Origin: JAFKFJ01 sp963786445
Lineage (GTDB): Bacteria; Pseudomonadota; Alphaproteobacteria; Acetobacterales; Acetobacteraceae
NCBI GenBank assembly: GCA_963786445.1
Contig: CAWAZU010000032.1
Location: 107,396-171,395, forward strand
DNA: 64,000 nucleotides
Reading direction: 5' to 3'
Part shown: one piece after another, positions 1 to 9,448 of the stretch
Layout of the letters: each line of letters begins with the position of its first letter
How positions within the stretch are numbered: position 1 is the stretch's first letter
Position numbers and translations under genes: made by a program
Notes under the pieces: model-generated
Databases searched by the model: none
Told to the model about the DNA's origin: nothing
The model's input: the letters and a program-made list of their open reading frames with translations, nothing else

Positions 1-2
1 GC

Positions 3-1016
3 GGCGAGGGTTTTGCGCGCGCGCCGGTCGGCAGCGGGCCGTTCGCCTTCCGCTCGCTGGCGCCGAACCAGTCGTTGAATCTCGTCGCGCACGACGCCTA
101 TTTCCGCGGCGCGCCGAAACTGAAGGCGATCGTCTATCGGTTCCTGCCCTCGGACGCCTCGCGCGACCTGGCGTTCCAGAGCGGCGAACTCGACCTGACC
201 AGCGGCGTGCAGGATCAGACCTGGATCAATCGCATGCACCGGATGCCGCACGTCGTCGTCGATGTCTTCGAGCCGGGCGAGCTGTCGCAACTGAGCCTGA
301 ACGTGACGGCCAAGCCGCTGGACGATATCCGCGTGCGCCAGGCGATCGCGTATGCCGTGAACCGGCCGGAGCTCGTGCAATGGAAGGGACGCGATGTCGC
401 GCGCATGCCCGAAAGCGTGATCCCGATCGGCTATCTCGGCTTCACCGCCGACAACGGCTTGCCGCAGCACGACCTGGCCAAGGCCAGGCAATTGCTGAGC
501 GATGCCGGCTATCCGCACGGCCTGACCATAAAGATGATCCATACCCAGCTTCCCGACATGCTGGCGACCATGCAGGTGGTGCAGGCGCAGTTGCAGAAGG
601 CCGGCATCACGCTCGACCTCCAGCTCGTCGAGCACCCGACCTATCACCAGATGATCCGAAAAGATCTCAGCCCGATCGTGTTCTACGATGCGGCGCGCTT
701 CCCGGTGGCCGACATCTACCTGACGCAGTTCTTCGACAGCCACAGCATCGTCGGCACGCCGACCGCGGTGACCAATTTCAGCCATTGTTCCGTCGCCGAC
801 CAGGAAATCGAGGCCGCCCGCACCGAGCCCGATGCCGCGAAGCAACTGGCGCTGTGGGCAACGGCGCAGCGAAAGATCATCGCCGACGTGTGCGCCGTGC
901 CGTTGATCGAGACCTTGCAGGTCTGGGCGCGCACCGACCGGCTCGCCTATGGCTTCGACCTGAAAGGATCGCTGTCGCTCGGGCCGCTGATCACGGAGCA
1001 GACGCACTTCGCATGA
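3..1016 (+). CDS. ABC transporter substrate-binding protein, family 5 (partial, 5' end outside window)
   Basis: This is the C-terminal part (about 337 residues) of an extracytoplasmic solute-binding protein of the peptide/nickel (SBP_bac_5, DppA/OppA-like) family. The frame is open to the left edge, so the signal peptide and N-terminal lobe are missing. Typical family features are visible: the stretch DDIRVRQAIAYAVNR near position 330, the segment PIGYLGFTADNGLPQHDLAKA, and an AGY-type turn after it. The stop overlaps the ATG of the downstream permease (ATGA), so it is the first gene of a transporter operon. Family assignment is firm; the ligand cannot be read from sequence. Confidence 0.9.
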   Translation, partial: GEGFARAPVGSGPFAFRSLAPNQSLNLVAHDAYFRGAPKLKAIVYRFLPSDASRDLAFQSGELDLTSGVQDQTWINRMHRMPHVVVDVFEPGELSQLSLNVTAKPLDDIRVRQAIAYAVNRPELVQWKGRDVARMPESVIPIGYLGFTADNGLPQHDLAKARQLLSDAGYPHGLTIKMIHTQLPDMLATMQVVQAQLQKAGITLDLQLVEHPTYHQMIRKDLSPIVFYDAARFPVADIYLTQFFDSHSIVGTPTAVTNFSHCSVADQEIEAARTEPDAAKQLALWATAQRKIIADVCAVPLIETLQVWARTDRLAYGFDLKGSLSLGPLITEQTHFA

Positions 1017-1966
1017 TCGGCCCCGGGGTCAGCTACGTGTTGCGTCGGCTGCTGGCGGCGATCCCGACGCTGCTGGCGGTGCTGACGCTGGTGTTCGTGA
1101 TCGTGCGCATCGTGCCGGGCGACCCGGCGATCGCGATCCTGGGCGACCGCGCCACGCCGGACGCGGTCGCCGCGCTGCATGCCAAGCTCGGCCTCGACCG
1201 GCCGATGATCGTGCAGTATCTCGGCTTCCTCGGCGCCTCGCTCGCCGGAGACTTCGGGCACAGCATGATCACCGGCCGTCCGGTGCTGTCGGAAGTTTCC
1301 GCCGTGCTGCCCTACACCATCGATCTGACCGTCGCGGCGATGCTGATCGGCACGCTGGTCGGCGTGCCGGTCGGGGTGTGGGCGGCGGTGCATCGCAACC
1401 GGCCGATCGACATTGCCGCCCGGCTGCTGTCGCTGATCGGCCTGTCGTTCCCGATCTTCGTCTCCGGCATTTTTCTGCTGCTGCTGTTCGGCGTGCATTG
1501 GCGGGTGTTCCCGGTCATCGGGTCGGCCGACCTCGGCAACCCGGTGGACCGCCTCTACAAGCTCGCGCTGCCCGCCTTCACGCTGGGGATGGTCATGGCC
1601 GCCTACATCACCCGCGTGACGCGCAGCGCCATGCTGCAAGTGCTGGACGAGGACTACATCCGCACCGCGCGCGCGAAAGGCATGCCGCGGCGGCGCGTGG
1701 TCTGGCGGCATGGCCTGCGCAACGCGGGACTGCCGGTGGTGACCGTCGTGGGCCTCTATGTCGGCATCCTGATCGGCAACTCGGTACTGACCGAGATCGT
1801 GTTCAACCGGCCCGGCCTCGGGCAGGTCATCGTCAGTGCGCTGAACCAGCGCGACTACACGATGCTGCAGGGGCTGATGGTGATCTACTGCTTCCTGATC
1901 GTGGTGGTGAACACGCTCACCGACCTGCTCTACGGCGTGATCGACCCGCGCGTGAAGCACGCATGA
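1013..1966 (+). CDS. Dipeptide/oligopeptide-type ABC permease (DppB/OppB-like)
   Basis: A 317-residue inner-membrane permease. It has the N-terminal hydrophobic helix and the RIVPGDPA signature typical of DppB proteins, about six transmembrane segments, and a cytoplasmic EAA loop (YIRTARAKG near residue 220) that docks the ATPase. The ATG overlaps the stop of the binding-protein gene by four bases, which fixes the start and implies translational coupling. The stop overlaps the next permease start in the same way. It would form a heterodimeric channel with the product of 1963-2821. The transported substrate is unknown. Confidence 0.92.
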   Translation: MIGPGVSYVLRRLLAAIPTLLAVLTLVFVIVRIVPGDPAIAILGDRATPDAVAALHAKLGLDRPMIVQYLGFLGASLAGDFGHSMITGRPVLSEVSAVLPYTIDLTVAAMLIGTLVGVPVGVWAAVHRNRPIDIAARLLSLIGLSFPIFVSGIFLLLLFGVHWRVFPVIGSADLGNPVDRLYKLALPAFTLGMVMAAYITRVTRSAMLQVLDEDYIRTARAKGMPRRRVVWRHGLRNAGLPVVTVVGLYVGILIGNSVLTEIVFNRPGLGQVIVSALNQRDYTMLQGLMVIYCFLIVVVNTLTDLLYGVIDPRVKHA

Positions 1967-2821
1967 ACCCTGCGCCCCGGTCGCCGTTGCGCCGGATGCT
2001 GACGCGCTTCCTGTCCAACCCGATGACGGCGTGCGGCATCCTGCTCTGCGTCGCGGTGGCGCTGGGCTGCGCTGCTGGCGCCGTGGCTCGCGCCGCACGA
2101 TCCGAACGCGCAGGACATCGTCGATCGGCTGGCGCCGCCGGGTGGCGACTACCTGCTGGGCACCGACCAGTTCGGCCGCGACGTGCTGTCGCGCATCCTG
2201 TGGGGCGCGCGCATCTCGCTCGCCATCTCGCTCGCCTCGACGGCCGTGGCGCTGGTGGTCGGCGGCACGATCGGCATGGTCGGCGGCTATATCGGCGGCC
2301 ACGTCGATCGAGCGACCATGCAGTTGATGGACGTGCTGCTGTCGTTCCCCAGCCTGATCCTCGGCCTGATCGTGGTGGCCCTGCTGGGTCCCAGCATGGC
2401 CGACCTCACCTTCGCCATCGCCTTGACGGCAATCGCGCCGTTCGCGCGCATCGCCCGCGCGCCGGTGCTCACCGTCAAGGAACGCGCATTCGTCGAGGCC
2501 GGACGGGCGCTCGGGTTCTCGCACGCCCGCATCGTCTTCGTGCATATCCTGCCCAACATCATCGGCGAGGTGCTGGTGATGGCGAGCCTGTGGGCGGCGA
2601 CGGCGGTGCGCACCGAGGCGTCGCTGTCGTTCATCGGGCTCGGGGTGAAGCCGCCGACCGCCACCTGGGGCGGCATGATGCGCGACGGGTTCGACAGCAT
2701 CCTCGATGCGCCCTGGCTCTCGATCTTTCCGGGACTCGCCATCCTGATGCTGGTGCTGGGGTTGAACATGGTCGGCGACGGGCTGCGCGATGCCACCGAC
2801 CCGAAGCTGGCCGGCCAGTGA
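1963..2821 (+). CDS. Dipeptide-type ABC permease (DppC-like), interrupted by a +1 frameshift
   Basis: The second permease of the operon. The N-terminus (MNPAPRSPLRRML...) reads in one frame up to about 2066. The rest, from LLAPWLAPHDPN through the EAA loop to the stop, reads in the next frame. Removing one G from the GGG at 2064-2066 restores a continuous DppC-like protein of about 285 residues, with the expected LGTDQFGRDVLSR motif and the C-terminal LGLNMVGDGLRD motif. The ATG at 1963 overlaps the preceding stop. It is either a true frameshift or a sequence error. I favour an error because the remainder is well conserved and the window has many similar single-base insertions. Confidence 0.85.
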
Positions 2822-3789
2822 CCGACGCGGTGCTCGAAGTGGACGGACTGGCGAAGTACTTCCGTACGACGAGAGGGTTTCCGCGCCCGGTCACGACGAC
2901 GGTGCGGGCGGTGGACGGCATCAGCTTCCGCGTGCAGGCGGGCGAGGCGTTCGGGCTGGTCGGTGAATCCGGCTGCGGCAAGTCCACCGCCGCGCGCGCC
3001 ATCCTGCGGCTGATCGAGCCGGACGCGGGACGCGTCCGCTTCAAGGGCACGGACGTCCGCGCCGCGCGCGCCGCGCCGCTGATCGCATTGCGGCGGCGCA
3101 TGCAGATCGTCTTTCAGGACCCCTATTCCTCGCTCAACCCGCGCCGCACCGTCGGCCAGGCCCTGACCGAACCGCTCGTCGTCCACGGCATCGCGCGCGG
3201 GGCCGCGGCGCGCGCCAGGACCATTGCGCTGCTGGGCGAAGTCGGGTTGCCGCCGGAGTCGTTCGACCGCTATCCGCACGAATTTTCCGGCGGGCAGCGC
3301 CAGCGCATCTGCATTGCCCGCGCGCTGGCGCTGGAGCCGGAGCTGATCGTGGCGGACGAGCCCGTCTCGGCGCTGGACGTTTCGGTGCAGGCGCAGGTGC
3401 TGCTGCTGCTGAAGGGCCTGCAGGAGCGGCACCGCCTGGCGTTCCTGTTCGTCAGCCACGATCTCGGCGTGATCCGCTGGTTCTGCACCAGGGTCGCGGT
3501 GATGTATCTCGGCCGCATCGTCGAGCAGGGCCTGGTCGCGGACGTGCTTGCCGCCCCGCGCCATCCCTACACGCGGATGCTGCGCGACGCCTCGCCGATC
3601 CCCGACCCCATGCGGCGCGGCGCGCTGCCGCGCGTGACCGGCGAAATCCCTTCGCCGGCCGCCCCGCCGCGCGGCTGTCATTTCCACCCGCGCTGCCCCT
3701 ACGCATCGGACATCTGCAGGACGACGCCTCCGGAATGGCAGGAGGCGGCCGGGCATGGGACCGCCTGCCACCAGCCCCTCGGCGGCTGA
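2818..3789 (+). CDS. Oligopeptide-type ABC ATPase (DppF/OppF-like)
   Basis: A 323-residue ATPase. Walker A is GESGCGKST at residues 49-57, the Q-loop is VFQDPYSSLNP, the signature is FSGGQRQR, and Walker B is VADEPVSALD. The oligopeptide-transporter C-terminal extension carries the cysteine-containing segment CHFHPRCPYASDIC. The GTG start overlaps the permease stop (GTGA). OppD/OppF systems normally use two ATPases, but no DppD-type partner is seen on this side. The partner may lie upstream of the window, or this ATPase may work with a subunit from elsewhere. Confidence 0.93.
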   Translation: MTDAVLEVDGLAKYFRTTRGFPRPVTTTVRAVDGISFRVQAGEAFGLVGESGCGKSTAARAILRLIEPDAGRVRFKGTDVRAARAAPLIALRRRMQIVFQDPYSSLNPRRTVGQALTEPLVVHGIARGAAARARTIALLGEVGLPPESFDRYPHEFSGGQRQRICIARALALEPELIVADEPVSALDVSVQAQVLLLLKGLQERHRLAFLFVSHDLGVIRWFCTRVAVMYLGRIVEQGLVADVLAAPRHPYTRMLRDASPIPDPMRRGALPRVTGEIPSPAAPPRGCHFHPRCPYASDICRTTPPEWQEAAGHGTACHQPLGG

Positions 3790-3813
3790 TCGGGCGGCGG
3801 TTGCGCCGCCCGA
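3790..3813. terminator. Strong hairpin between convergent operons
   Basis: A perfect 10-base-pair stem, TCGGGCGGCG / CGCCGCCCGA, with a GTTG loop. It begins one base after the stop of the plus-strand ATPase gene and lies 60 bases beyond the stop of the minus-strand binding-protein gene. No long T run follows, so this is a hairpin-type, possibly bidirectional terminator inferred from structure and position. Confidence 0.6.
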
Positions 3814-3873
3814 CCGTGCCGACGCGGGTGTGCCAGTCGTGGCCGCAACAGGCCCCTGGCCGTTGTCTGCAGC

Positions 3874-5439
3874 CTATTTCGGACAGTCCCACGCCATGCG
3901 CGAGAAGTCGTAGTCGAAGCTCTGCATCGGCACGAAATGATAGCCGGTGAGGCATTTGTCGTGCGCGATCTGGTAGGTCTGGACCAGCAGGAACGCATCC
4001 GGCTGCGCGTCGCTGATCCGCTGCTGCAGCTCATGGTAGAGCGCGGTCAGCTTGGCCGGGTCCGCGGTCGCGCGCGATTCCGCGATCAGCTTGTCCACCT
4101 GCGGGTCCTGCAGCCATTCCATCGACGCCCAGGTGCCCGACGCCTGCGAATCGTACTGCGTGTAGAACATCGAATCCGGCGACGGATAGGTCGGGCCGAA
4201 GAACACCTCCGTCACCGTCGGCGTGGTCTCGATTTTTGCGGCGAGCTCGGTGATGCGGTTCCACGGCTCCGGCTCCAGCGTCACGTCGAAGCCGACGCCG
4301 TTCAGCGTGGACTGCATCAGCTCGGCGAGCTGTTCCTCGAACTTGTTGCCGGCGACATAGGACAGCACCAGCTTCACGGCGCCGGCGGAGGCGTATTTGC
4401 TCTGCGCCAGCTCCGACTTGACGCAGCCGAAATCCTGCTTCGGCGTCTTCAGCGTGTCGAGGTGATACTTGGCGAAGGTCGAGGGCAGCGGGCCGATCAG
4501 CGGCGCGCCCGGCTCGATCTGCTCGCGCACCGTGTCGTAGTCGACCGCGCAGGCGATCGCGCGGCGCACGTGCAGGTCGTCGGTCGGCGGCTTCTTGGTG
4601 TTCATCTTCAGGTAGAACGCGACCGCGGTCGGGAACCGGTCCACCACGAAGCGCGGCATCTTCGCCAGCGCCGCGACGGTCTCCGGCGCCTGGTACTGGC
4701 TCGCCATCGTCAGCTCGCCGCTCGCCGCCAGCGACAGCACCGTCGCCTCGTCATTGGTGAACGGGAAGCGCAGCTCGTCGATCGGGTGCGCCGGCCAGCC
4801 GCCCTGATAGTCCGCGAAGCGGTCCATCACCATCAGGCTGCCGCGGTTCCACGACACCAGCCGATACGGGCCGGACGATGCGGTGTGGTCGGCGAGCCAG
4901 GCCTGCCCCCAGTCGTTGTTGACCGTGTGCGCCGCGACCTCCTTCTGGTTCAGCACCAGCAGCAGCGGCGTGATCGCCAGGAACGGCGAGAAGGCGTGCT
5001 TGAGCGTGATCTTCACCGTGTGGTCGTCGATCGCGCTGGCCGCATCGGCGCCGATCACGTCGCGCAGCAGCGCCGACGGACCCTTGTCGATCGTCATCAG
5101 CCGCTTGACCGAATAGACGACGTCGCCCGCCGTCACGGCGCTGCCGTCCTGGAACTTCGCCGCCGGATTGAGGTGGAACGTGTAGGTCAGGCCGTCCGGC
5201 GCGATCTCCCAGCTCTTCGCCAGCCGCGGCACGACGGTGCCGGTGGCGTCCGACGTGGTCAGCCCGTCATAGAGGTTCACCGCCCCGAGATAGTCGGTGT
5301 AGTCGCTGATCTTGGCCGGATCGATGGTGCCGAAGATCTGCACCGTGTTCATGGTCAGCACCGCCCGGGCCTGCGCCGGGCCGGCGACGGCAGCAAGCGC
5401 CAATGCGGCCGCCAGCAGGCGGCCCAGCGACGTGTTCAT
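3874..5439 (-). CDS. ABC transporter substrate-binding protein, family 5
   Basis: A 521-residue SBP_bac_5 protein with a clear Sec signal peptide (cleavage predicted after about residue 24, ...AGPAQA|RA). It has the family motif YTFHLNPAAKFQDGSAVTAGDVVYS near residue 90-115 and the segment PTDDLHVRRAIACAVDYD. The ATG at 5439 is preceded by a good ribosome-binding site (GAAGGAG). It is the last gene of the minus-strand operon that starts at 9382, 79 bases after the ATPase gene. It is exported and captures the ligand for the permeases encoded at 7503-9382. The ligand is probably a peptide or similar small amide, but this cannot be specified. Confidence 0.93.
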   Translation of the reverse strand: MNTSLGRLLAAALALAAVAGPAQARAVLTMNTVQIFGTIDPAKISDYTDYLGAVNLYDGLTTSDATGTVVPRLAKSWEIAPDGLTYTFHLNPAAKFQDGSAVTAGDVVYSVKRLMTIDKGPSALLRDVIGADAASAIDDHTVKITLKHAFSPFLAITPLLLVLNQKEVAAHTVNNDWGQAWLADHTASSGPYRLVSWNRGSLMVMDRFADYQGGWPAHPIDELRFPFTNDEATVLSLAASGELTMASQYQAPETVAALAKMPRFVVDRFPTAVAFYLKMNTKKPPTDDLHVRRAIACAVDYDTVREQIEPGAPLIGPLPSTFAKYHLDTLKTPKQDFGCVKSELAQSKYASAGAVKLVLSYVAGNKFEEQLAELMQSTLNGVGFDVTLEPEPWNRITELAAKIETTPTVTEVFFGPTYPSPDSMFYTQYDSQASGTWASMEWLQDPQVDKLIAESRATADPAKLTALYHELQQRISDAQPDAFLLVQTYQIAHDKCLTGYHFVPMQSFDYDFSRMAWDCPK

Positions 5440-5518
5440 GCGTGCGTCTCCTTCACTGTGATGTCGAGCAGTTGCGGGCGCCGGGGAGCGCCGCCGCGGG
5501 CGCGCGTGCCGGGGTCCG

Positions 5519-6529
5519 TCATTGCGTCAAGTCCATCTGCCGCGCCGGTGCCGCAACCGCCGGGTAGAGCAGGCAGCGCACGGCATGTCCTGTCGCCTCC
5601 TCGGTCGCCGACGGCATTGTCATCACCGGCACCACGGTCCGGCACTGCGGCATCGCACGCGGGCAGCGCGGATGGAAGCTGCAGCCGGACGGCACGGCGG
5701 CGGCATTGGGCACCTCGCCCGCGATCCTTCCGGCGTCCGGCTTGGCGCGCTCCTCGGCCTCCGACACCACCGGCACCGCGGCGATCAGCGCGCGCGTGTA
5801 GGGATGCAGGGGGGCGGCGAACACCTGCTCGGCGGTGCCGACCTCGCTGATCCGCCCGAGATAGAGCACCGCCAGCCGATCGACGAAGCTGCGCATCAGC
5901 GCCAGGTCGTGCGAGATGAACAGGTAGGTCAGGCCGCGCTCGCGCCGGATCGTCTGCAACAGCTCGATGATCTTCGCCTGCACCGAGACGTCGAGCGCCG
6001 AGGTCGGCTCGTCCAGGATCAGCAGGTCCGGCTCGGCCGCCAGCGCCCGCGCGATCGCCGCGCGCTGCCGCTGGCCGCCCGAGAGTTCGTGCGGGTAACG
6101 GCCGGCAAAGCTGCGCGACAGCTCGACCGTCTCCAGGAGGTCGCCGATGCGCCGCCCGGAGGCGTCGAAGCCGTGTACGCGCAGCGGCAGCACGATCGCA
6201 TCCGCGACCGAGCGGCGCGGATTGAGCGAGGAGCCGGGGTTCTGGAACACCATCTGGATGCGCCGCCGCCCGCGCCGATGGCGCAGCACCGTCCCGAGCG
6301 CCGCTCCGTCGAGCCGGATGGCGCCGCCGCTCGGCCGATCGAGGCCGGCGACCATGCGCCCGAGCGTCGTCTTGCCGGACCCGGACTCACCGGCGAGGCC
6401 AAAAATCTCGCCACGGCGGACTGCGAAGCTCACGCCGTCCACGGCGCGGATCGGCGGCAGGCGGCGGCCGAAAGCGCCGCGATTGGGGAAGTGGCGCACC
6501 ACGTCCTCCACTTCGAGCAGCGGGGTCAT
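5519..6529 (-). CDS. Oligopeptide-type ABC ATPase (DppF/OppF-like)
   Basis: A 336-residue ATPase. Walker A is GESGSGKTT near residue 52, the Q-loop region is VFQNPGSSLNPRR, the signature is LSGGQRQR, and Walker B is LILDEPTSALD. The oligopeptide C-terminal segment CSFHPRCPRAMPQC is present. The ATG at 6529 overlaps the stop of the DppD-like gene by four bases. It pairs with the 6526-7506 product to energise the transporter of this operon. Confidence 0.94.
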   Translation of the reverse strand: MTPLLEVEDVVRHFPNRGAFGRRLPPIRAVDGVSFAVRRGEIFGLAGESGSGKTTLGRMVAGLDRPSGGAIRLDGAALGTVLRHRRGRRRIQMVFQNPGSSLNPRRSVADAIVLPLRVHGFDASGRRIGDLLETVELSRSFAGRYPHELSGGQRQRAAIARALAAEPDLLILDEPTSALDVSVQAKIIELLQTIRRERGLTYLFISHDLALMRSFVDRLAVLYLGRISEVGTAEQVFAAPLHPYTRALIAAVPVVSEAEERAKPDAGRIAGEVPNAAAVPSGCSFHPRCPRAMPQCRTVVPVMTMPSATEEATGHAVRCLLYPAVAAPARQMDLTQ

Positions 6530-7506
6530 GCGGCGTGAAGCCAGCAGCGGACGGCGCGCGCCGGCCCCGCCGCGACGTTGGGCGGCGGCCGGTCGCAGGC
6601 GGCGAACCGCTCCGGGCAGCGCGCGGCGAAACGGCAGCCGGACGGCGGATCGGTGTAGTCGGGCAGCGTGCCCTCGATGCCGCGTGCCGACGTCTCGCCG
6701 GTCAGTTTGGGGACGCAGGCGAGCAGCGCGCGCGTGTAGGGGTGCAAGGGTGCTGCGAAGATCGCGGCGGTCGGCCCGGATTCGACGACGGTGCCGGCGT
6801 ACATGACGAACACGCGGTCGGTGATGGTGCGGATCACGCCGAGATTGTGCGCGACCAGCAGGAAGCCGAGGCCGCGCGCCGAGACCAGTTCGTCCAGCAG
6901 CCGCAGGATGTCGTCCTGCGTCGTCACGTCCAGCGCCGTGCCCGGCTCGTCGGCGAGCAGCATGCGCGGCGCGTTCAGCAGCGCCATCGCGATCAGCACG
7001 CGCTGGCGCATCCCGCCCGACAGCATCGTCGGATAGGCCGCGAACAGCCGCGCCGGATCGGGCAGGCGGCTCATCGCCATCGTCGCCAGCACGTGCGCCC
7101 GCCGCGCCGCGCGCGAGCGCCTGCGGCCGGCGTGCCGATCGCCCCATTTCAGGATGTCGCCCATCTGCCGGCCGATGGTGAACACCGGATTCAGCGCACT
7201 CATCGGGTCCTGGAATACCATCGCGATGTCGCGGCCGTTCAGCGCGTCGCGCGCGCGCCGCTTCAGGTGCAGGATGTCGCGTCCGTCCAGCCGGATTTCG
7301 CCGCGCGTCACGCGCGCCGGCGGCATCGGCAGGATGCCCATCACCGCACGCAGCGTCACGCTCTTGCCGCAGCCGGACTCGCCGACCAGCCCGACGCGCT
7401 CGCCCACGCCGACCGAGAGCGTCACGTCCTGCAGCACCCGCGCCGGCCTTCCCTCGCCGCTGATCTCCAGGTCCAGGCCGACGATGTCCAGCAGCTTGGC
7501 GGTCAC
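6526..7506 (-). CDS. Oligopeptide-type ABC ATPase (DppD/OppD-like)
   Basis: A 326-residue ATPase with Walker A GESGCGKSVT, Q-loop VFQDPMSALNP and signature LSGGMRQR, the Met variant usual in DppD. Walker B is LLADEPGTALDVT, and the C-terminal motif is CRFAARCPERFAAC. The GTG start at 7506 overlaps the permease stop (GTGA). An upstream extension in the same frame is merely the overlapping permease. It is the partner of the 5519-6529 ATPase. Confidence 0.93.
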   Translation of the reverse strand: MTAKLLDIVGLDLEISGEGRPARVLQDVTLSVGVGERVGLVGESGCGKSVTLRAVMGILPMPPARVTRGEIRLDGRDILHLKRRARDALNGRDIAMVFQDPMSALNPVFTIGRQMGDILKWGDRHAGRRRSRAARRAHVLATMAMSRLPDPARLFAAYPTMLSGGMRQRVLIAMALLNAPRMLLADEPGTALDVTTQDDILRLLDELVSARGLGFLLVAHNLGVIRTITDRVFVMYAGTVVESGPTAAIFAAPLHPYTRALLACVPKLTGETSARGIEGTLPDYTDPPSGCRFAARCPERFAACDRPPPNVAAGPARAVRCWLHAA

Positions 7507-8360
7507 GTCAGGCTCTCCACGTCCAGCGTGTCGCGCAGCCCGTCGCCGAGCAGGTTGAAACCCAGGATGACGATCAGGATGGCGATGCCCGGCATCAGCG
7601 CCTCCCACCACGTCCCCGGCAGGTAGGCCGAGCCGGAATGCACCATCGTGCCGAGATCCGGCGTCGGCGGCCGCACGCCGAGCCCGAGAAAGCTCAAGGC
7701 CGCGCCGATCAGGATCACGAACCCCGCATCCAGCGACAGCTTCACCGTGATCGCCGAGACGCAGTTGGGCAGGATCTCGCGAAAGATGATGTGCGTGCGG
7801 CTGGCGCCGATCACGCGGCAGGCGTCGATGTAGTCCTCGTTCCGCAATTGCCGCGTGATGCTGTAGATCAGCCGTGCGTGCCAGGTCCACCAGAGCGCGG
7901 CGAGCGCGATGACCATGTTGGCGAGATCGGGCGAAAGCACGCTGGTGACCGCCATCGCCAGCACCAGCGGCGGCATCGCCAGCGCGACATCGGTGACGCC
8001 CATCAGCATCGTCTCGACCCGCCCGCCGACATAGCCGGCGACGAGGCCCAGCGAAATGCCGAACGGCACGGAGAGGCCGAGCACGCCGAGCACCAGCAGC
8101 AGGGAGACGCGGTAGCCGTAGAGGATGCGGGTCAGGATGTCGCGGCCGACATCGTCGGTGCCCAGCCAGAATGCCGCCGAGGGCGGATGGTGGCGGTCGC
8201 GGAAGTTCACGTGGAATCCGGCGTCCGCCGGGTACGGCGCGATGTGCGGCGCGAAGACGGCGAGCAGGACGACCGCCAGCACGATCGCGGCGCCGGCCAT
8301 CGCCGAGGGGCTGCGCCGGAAGCGGCGCCAGAACCGCATCCGTCGCGTCGCCTCGCTCAC
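7503..8360 (-). CDS. Dipeptide-type ABC permease (DppC-like)
   Basis: A 285-residue permease. The N-terminus has a cytoplasmic arginine-rich tail followed by a membrane helix. The periplasmic motif WLGTDDVGRDILTR, the EAA loop (DYIDACRVIGASRTHIIFREILPN) and the C-terminal LGFNLLGDGLRD motif are all present. The GTG start at 8360 overlaps the stop of the DppB-like gene. It is intact, unlike its plus-strand counterpart at 1963-2821. Confidence 0.94.
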   Translation of the reverse strand: MSEATRRMRFWRRFRRSPSAMAGAAIVLAVVLLAVFAPHIAPYPADAGFHVNFRDRHHPPSAAFWLGTDDVGRDILTRILYGYRVSLLLVLGVLGLSVPFGISLGLVAGYVGGRVETMLMGVTDVALAMPPLVLAMAVTSVLSPDLANMVIALAALWWTWHARLIYSITRQLRNEDYIDACRVIGASRTHIIFREILPNCVSAITVKLSLDAGFVILIGAALSFLGLGVRPPTPDLGTMVHSGSAYLPGTWWEALMPGIAILIVILGFNLLGDGLRDTLDVESLT

Positions 8361-9382
8361 GGCGTCGCCGCGCGCAGGCGGATGCGCGGATCGACCGCCG
8401 CGACCACGAGATCGACCGCGAGGTTGACGACGACGAACACCAGCCCGATCAGGATCACCACGGCCATCAGCGCGTTCAGGTCTTTTTGCAGGATCGCGCG
8501 CACGCCGTAGCTGGCGATGCCGGGGAGGCCGAACACCATCTCCACCACGAAGGCGTTGCCCAGCAGCGAGGCGAACTCCAGCCCCAGGATGGTCAGCGTC
8601 GGCACAATCGACGGCTTGAGCATGTAGCGGAACGTGATCAGCCGCTCCGGCAGGCCGAACGCCTGCACGAGTGCCACGTAGTCGCGCCGGCTCACGTCGA
8701 GCATGCTGGAGCGGGTGATGCGCATGACTTGCCCAAGGGTCGCGGCCGACAGCGCGATCACCGGCAGCAGCAGGTGGCGCAGCGCATCGAGAAACAGGCC
8801 GGGGCGGCCGGCGAGCAGCGTGTCGATGGTCATGAAGCCGGTCATGTTCGCATCGAACCGCACGCTCGGACTCATCCGTCCGGAGACCGGCAGCACGTGC
8901 AGCACATAGCCCGCCAGCAGCTGCAGCAGGATCGCCAGCAGGAAGCCGGGCGTGACCACGCCGATCAGCGCGGTGATCCGGCTGATCCCGTCGGCCAGCC
9001 CGCCGCGCCGCCGCGCCGCGAACGCGCCCGCCGGCACCGCGACGACCAGCACGAGCAGGATGCTCGCCGTCACCAGTTCCAGTGTCATCGGCAGCGTCTC
9101 GGCCACGTCCTCGTTGACGCTGCGGCGCGTGATCAGCGACTGGCCGAGATCGCCGCGCAGCAGGTCGCGCATGTAGAGGAGATATTGCACGCTGACCGGG
9201 CGGTCGAAGCCCATCTCGTGGCGCAGCGCGGCCACCTGCGGCGGCGTCGCCAGCGGCCCCAGCGCGATGCGTGCCGGATCGCCGGGCACGACGCGCGCCA
9301 CCACGAAGATCACGGCCGAGAGACCGATCAGCACCAGCAGCCCGCGCAGCGCCCGCCTGGCCAGATATTCCAATAACTGCAT
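8357..9382 (-). CDS. Dipeptide-type ABC permease (DppB-like)
   Basis: A 341-residue permease and first gene of the minus-strand operon 9382 to 3874. It shows the N-terminal membrane helix with RVVPGDPARIALG, and the EAA-loop region SRRDYVALVQAFGLPERL. The C-terminus is rich in membrane segments. The ATG at 9382 faces the DUF917 gene at 9570 across a 187-base divergent region. Order on this strand is DppB, DppC, DppD, DppF, SBP, a complete transporter. Confidence 0.93.
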   Translation of the reverse strand: MQLLEYLARRALRGLLVLIGLSAVIFVVARVVPGDPARIALGPLATPPQVAALRHEMGFDRPVSVQYLLYMRDLLRGDLGQSLITRRSVNEDVAETLPMTLELVTASILLVLVVAVPAGAFAARRRGGLADGISRITALIGVVTPGFLLAILLQLLAGYVLHVLPVSGRMSPSVRFDANMTGFMTIDTLLAGRPGLFLDALRHLLLPVIALSAATLGQVMRITRSSMLDVSRRDYVALVQAFGLPERLITFRYMLKPSIVPTLTILGLEFASLLGNAFVVEMVFGLPGIASYGVRAILQKDLNALMAVVILIGLVFVVVNLAVDLVVAAVDPRIRLRAATP

Positions 9383-9426
9383 CGAGATAGGGGCACTCCC
9401 GCCACGGCGCGCCGATCAGCATCCTG

Positions 9427-9448
9427 GGCACGGCGCGAGTACCGTGCC
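9427..9448. promoter_or_regulatory. Inverted repeat in divergent promoter region
   Basis: GGCACGG and CCGTGCC form a perfect 7-base-pair inverted repeat with an 8-base spacer, between the divergent transporter operon (start 9382) and the DUF917 gene (start 9570). It could be an operator for both transcripts or an RNA hairpin in a leader. No regulator gene lies beside it. Confidence 0.35.

Noticed and set aside
2064..2066. Programmed frameshifting as the explanation for the many +1 breaks
   Set aside because: The sites share no slippery sequence or downstream structure, lie in unrelated genes, and are nearly all single inserted bases, which fits sequence error better.
947..2545. A 532-codon open frame on the minus strand opposite the first permeases
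   Set aside because: Antisense to conserved permease genes, rich in His, Arg, Asp and Gln, with no recognisable domain.
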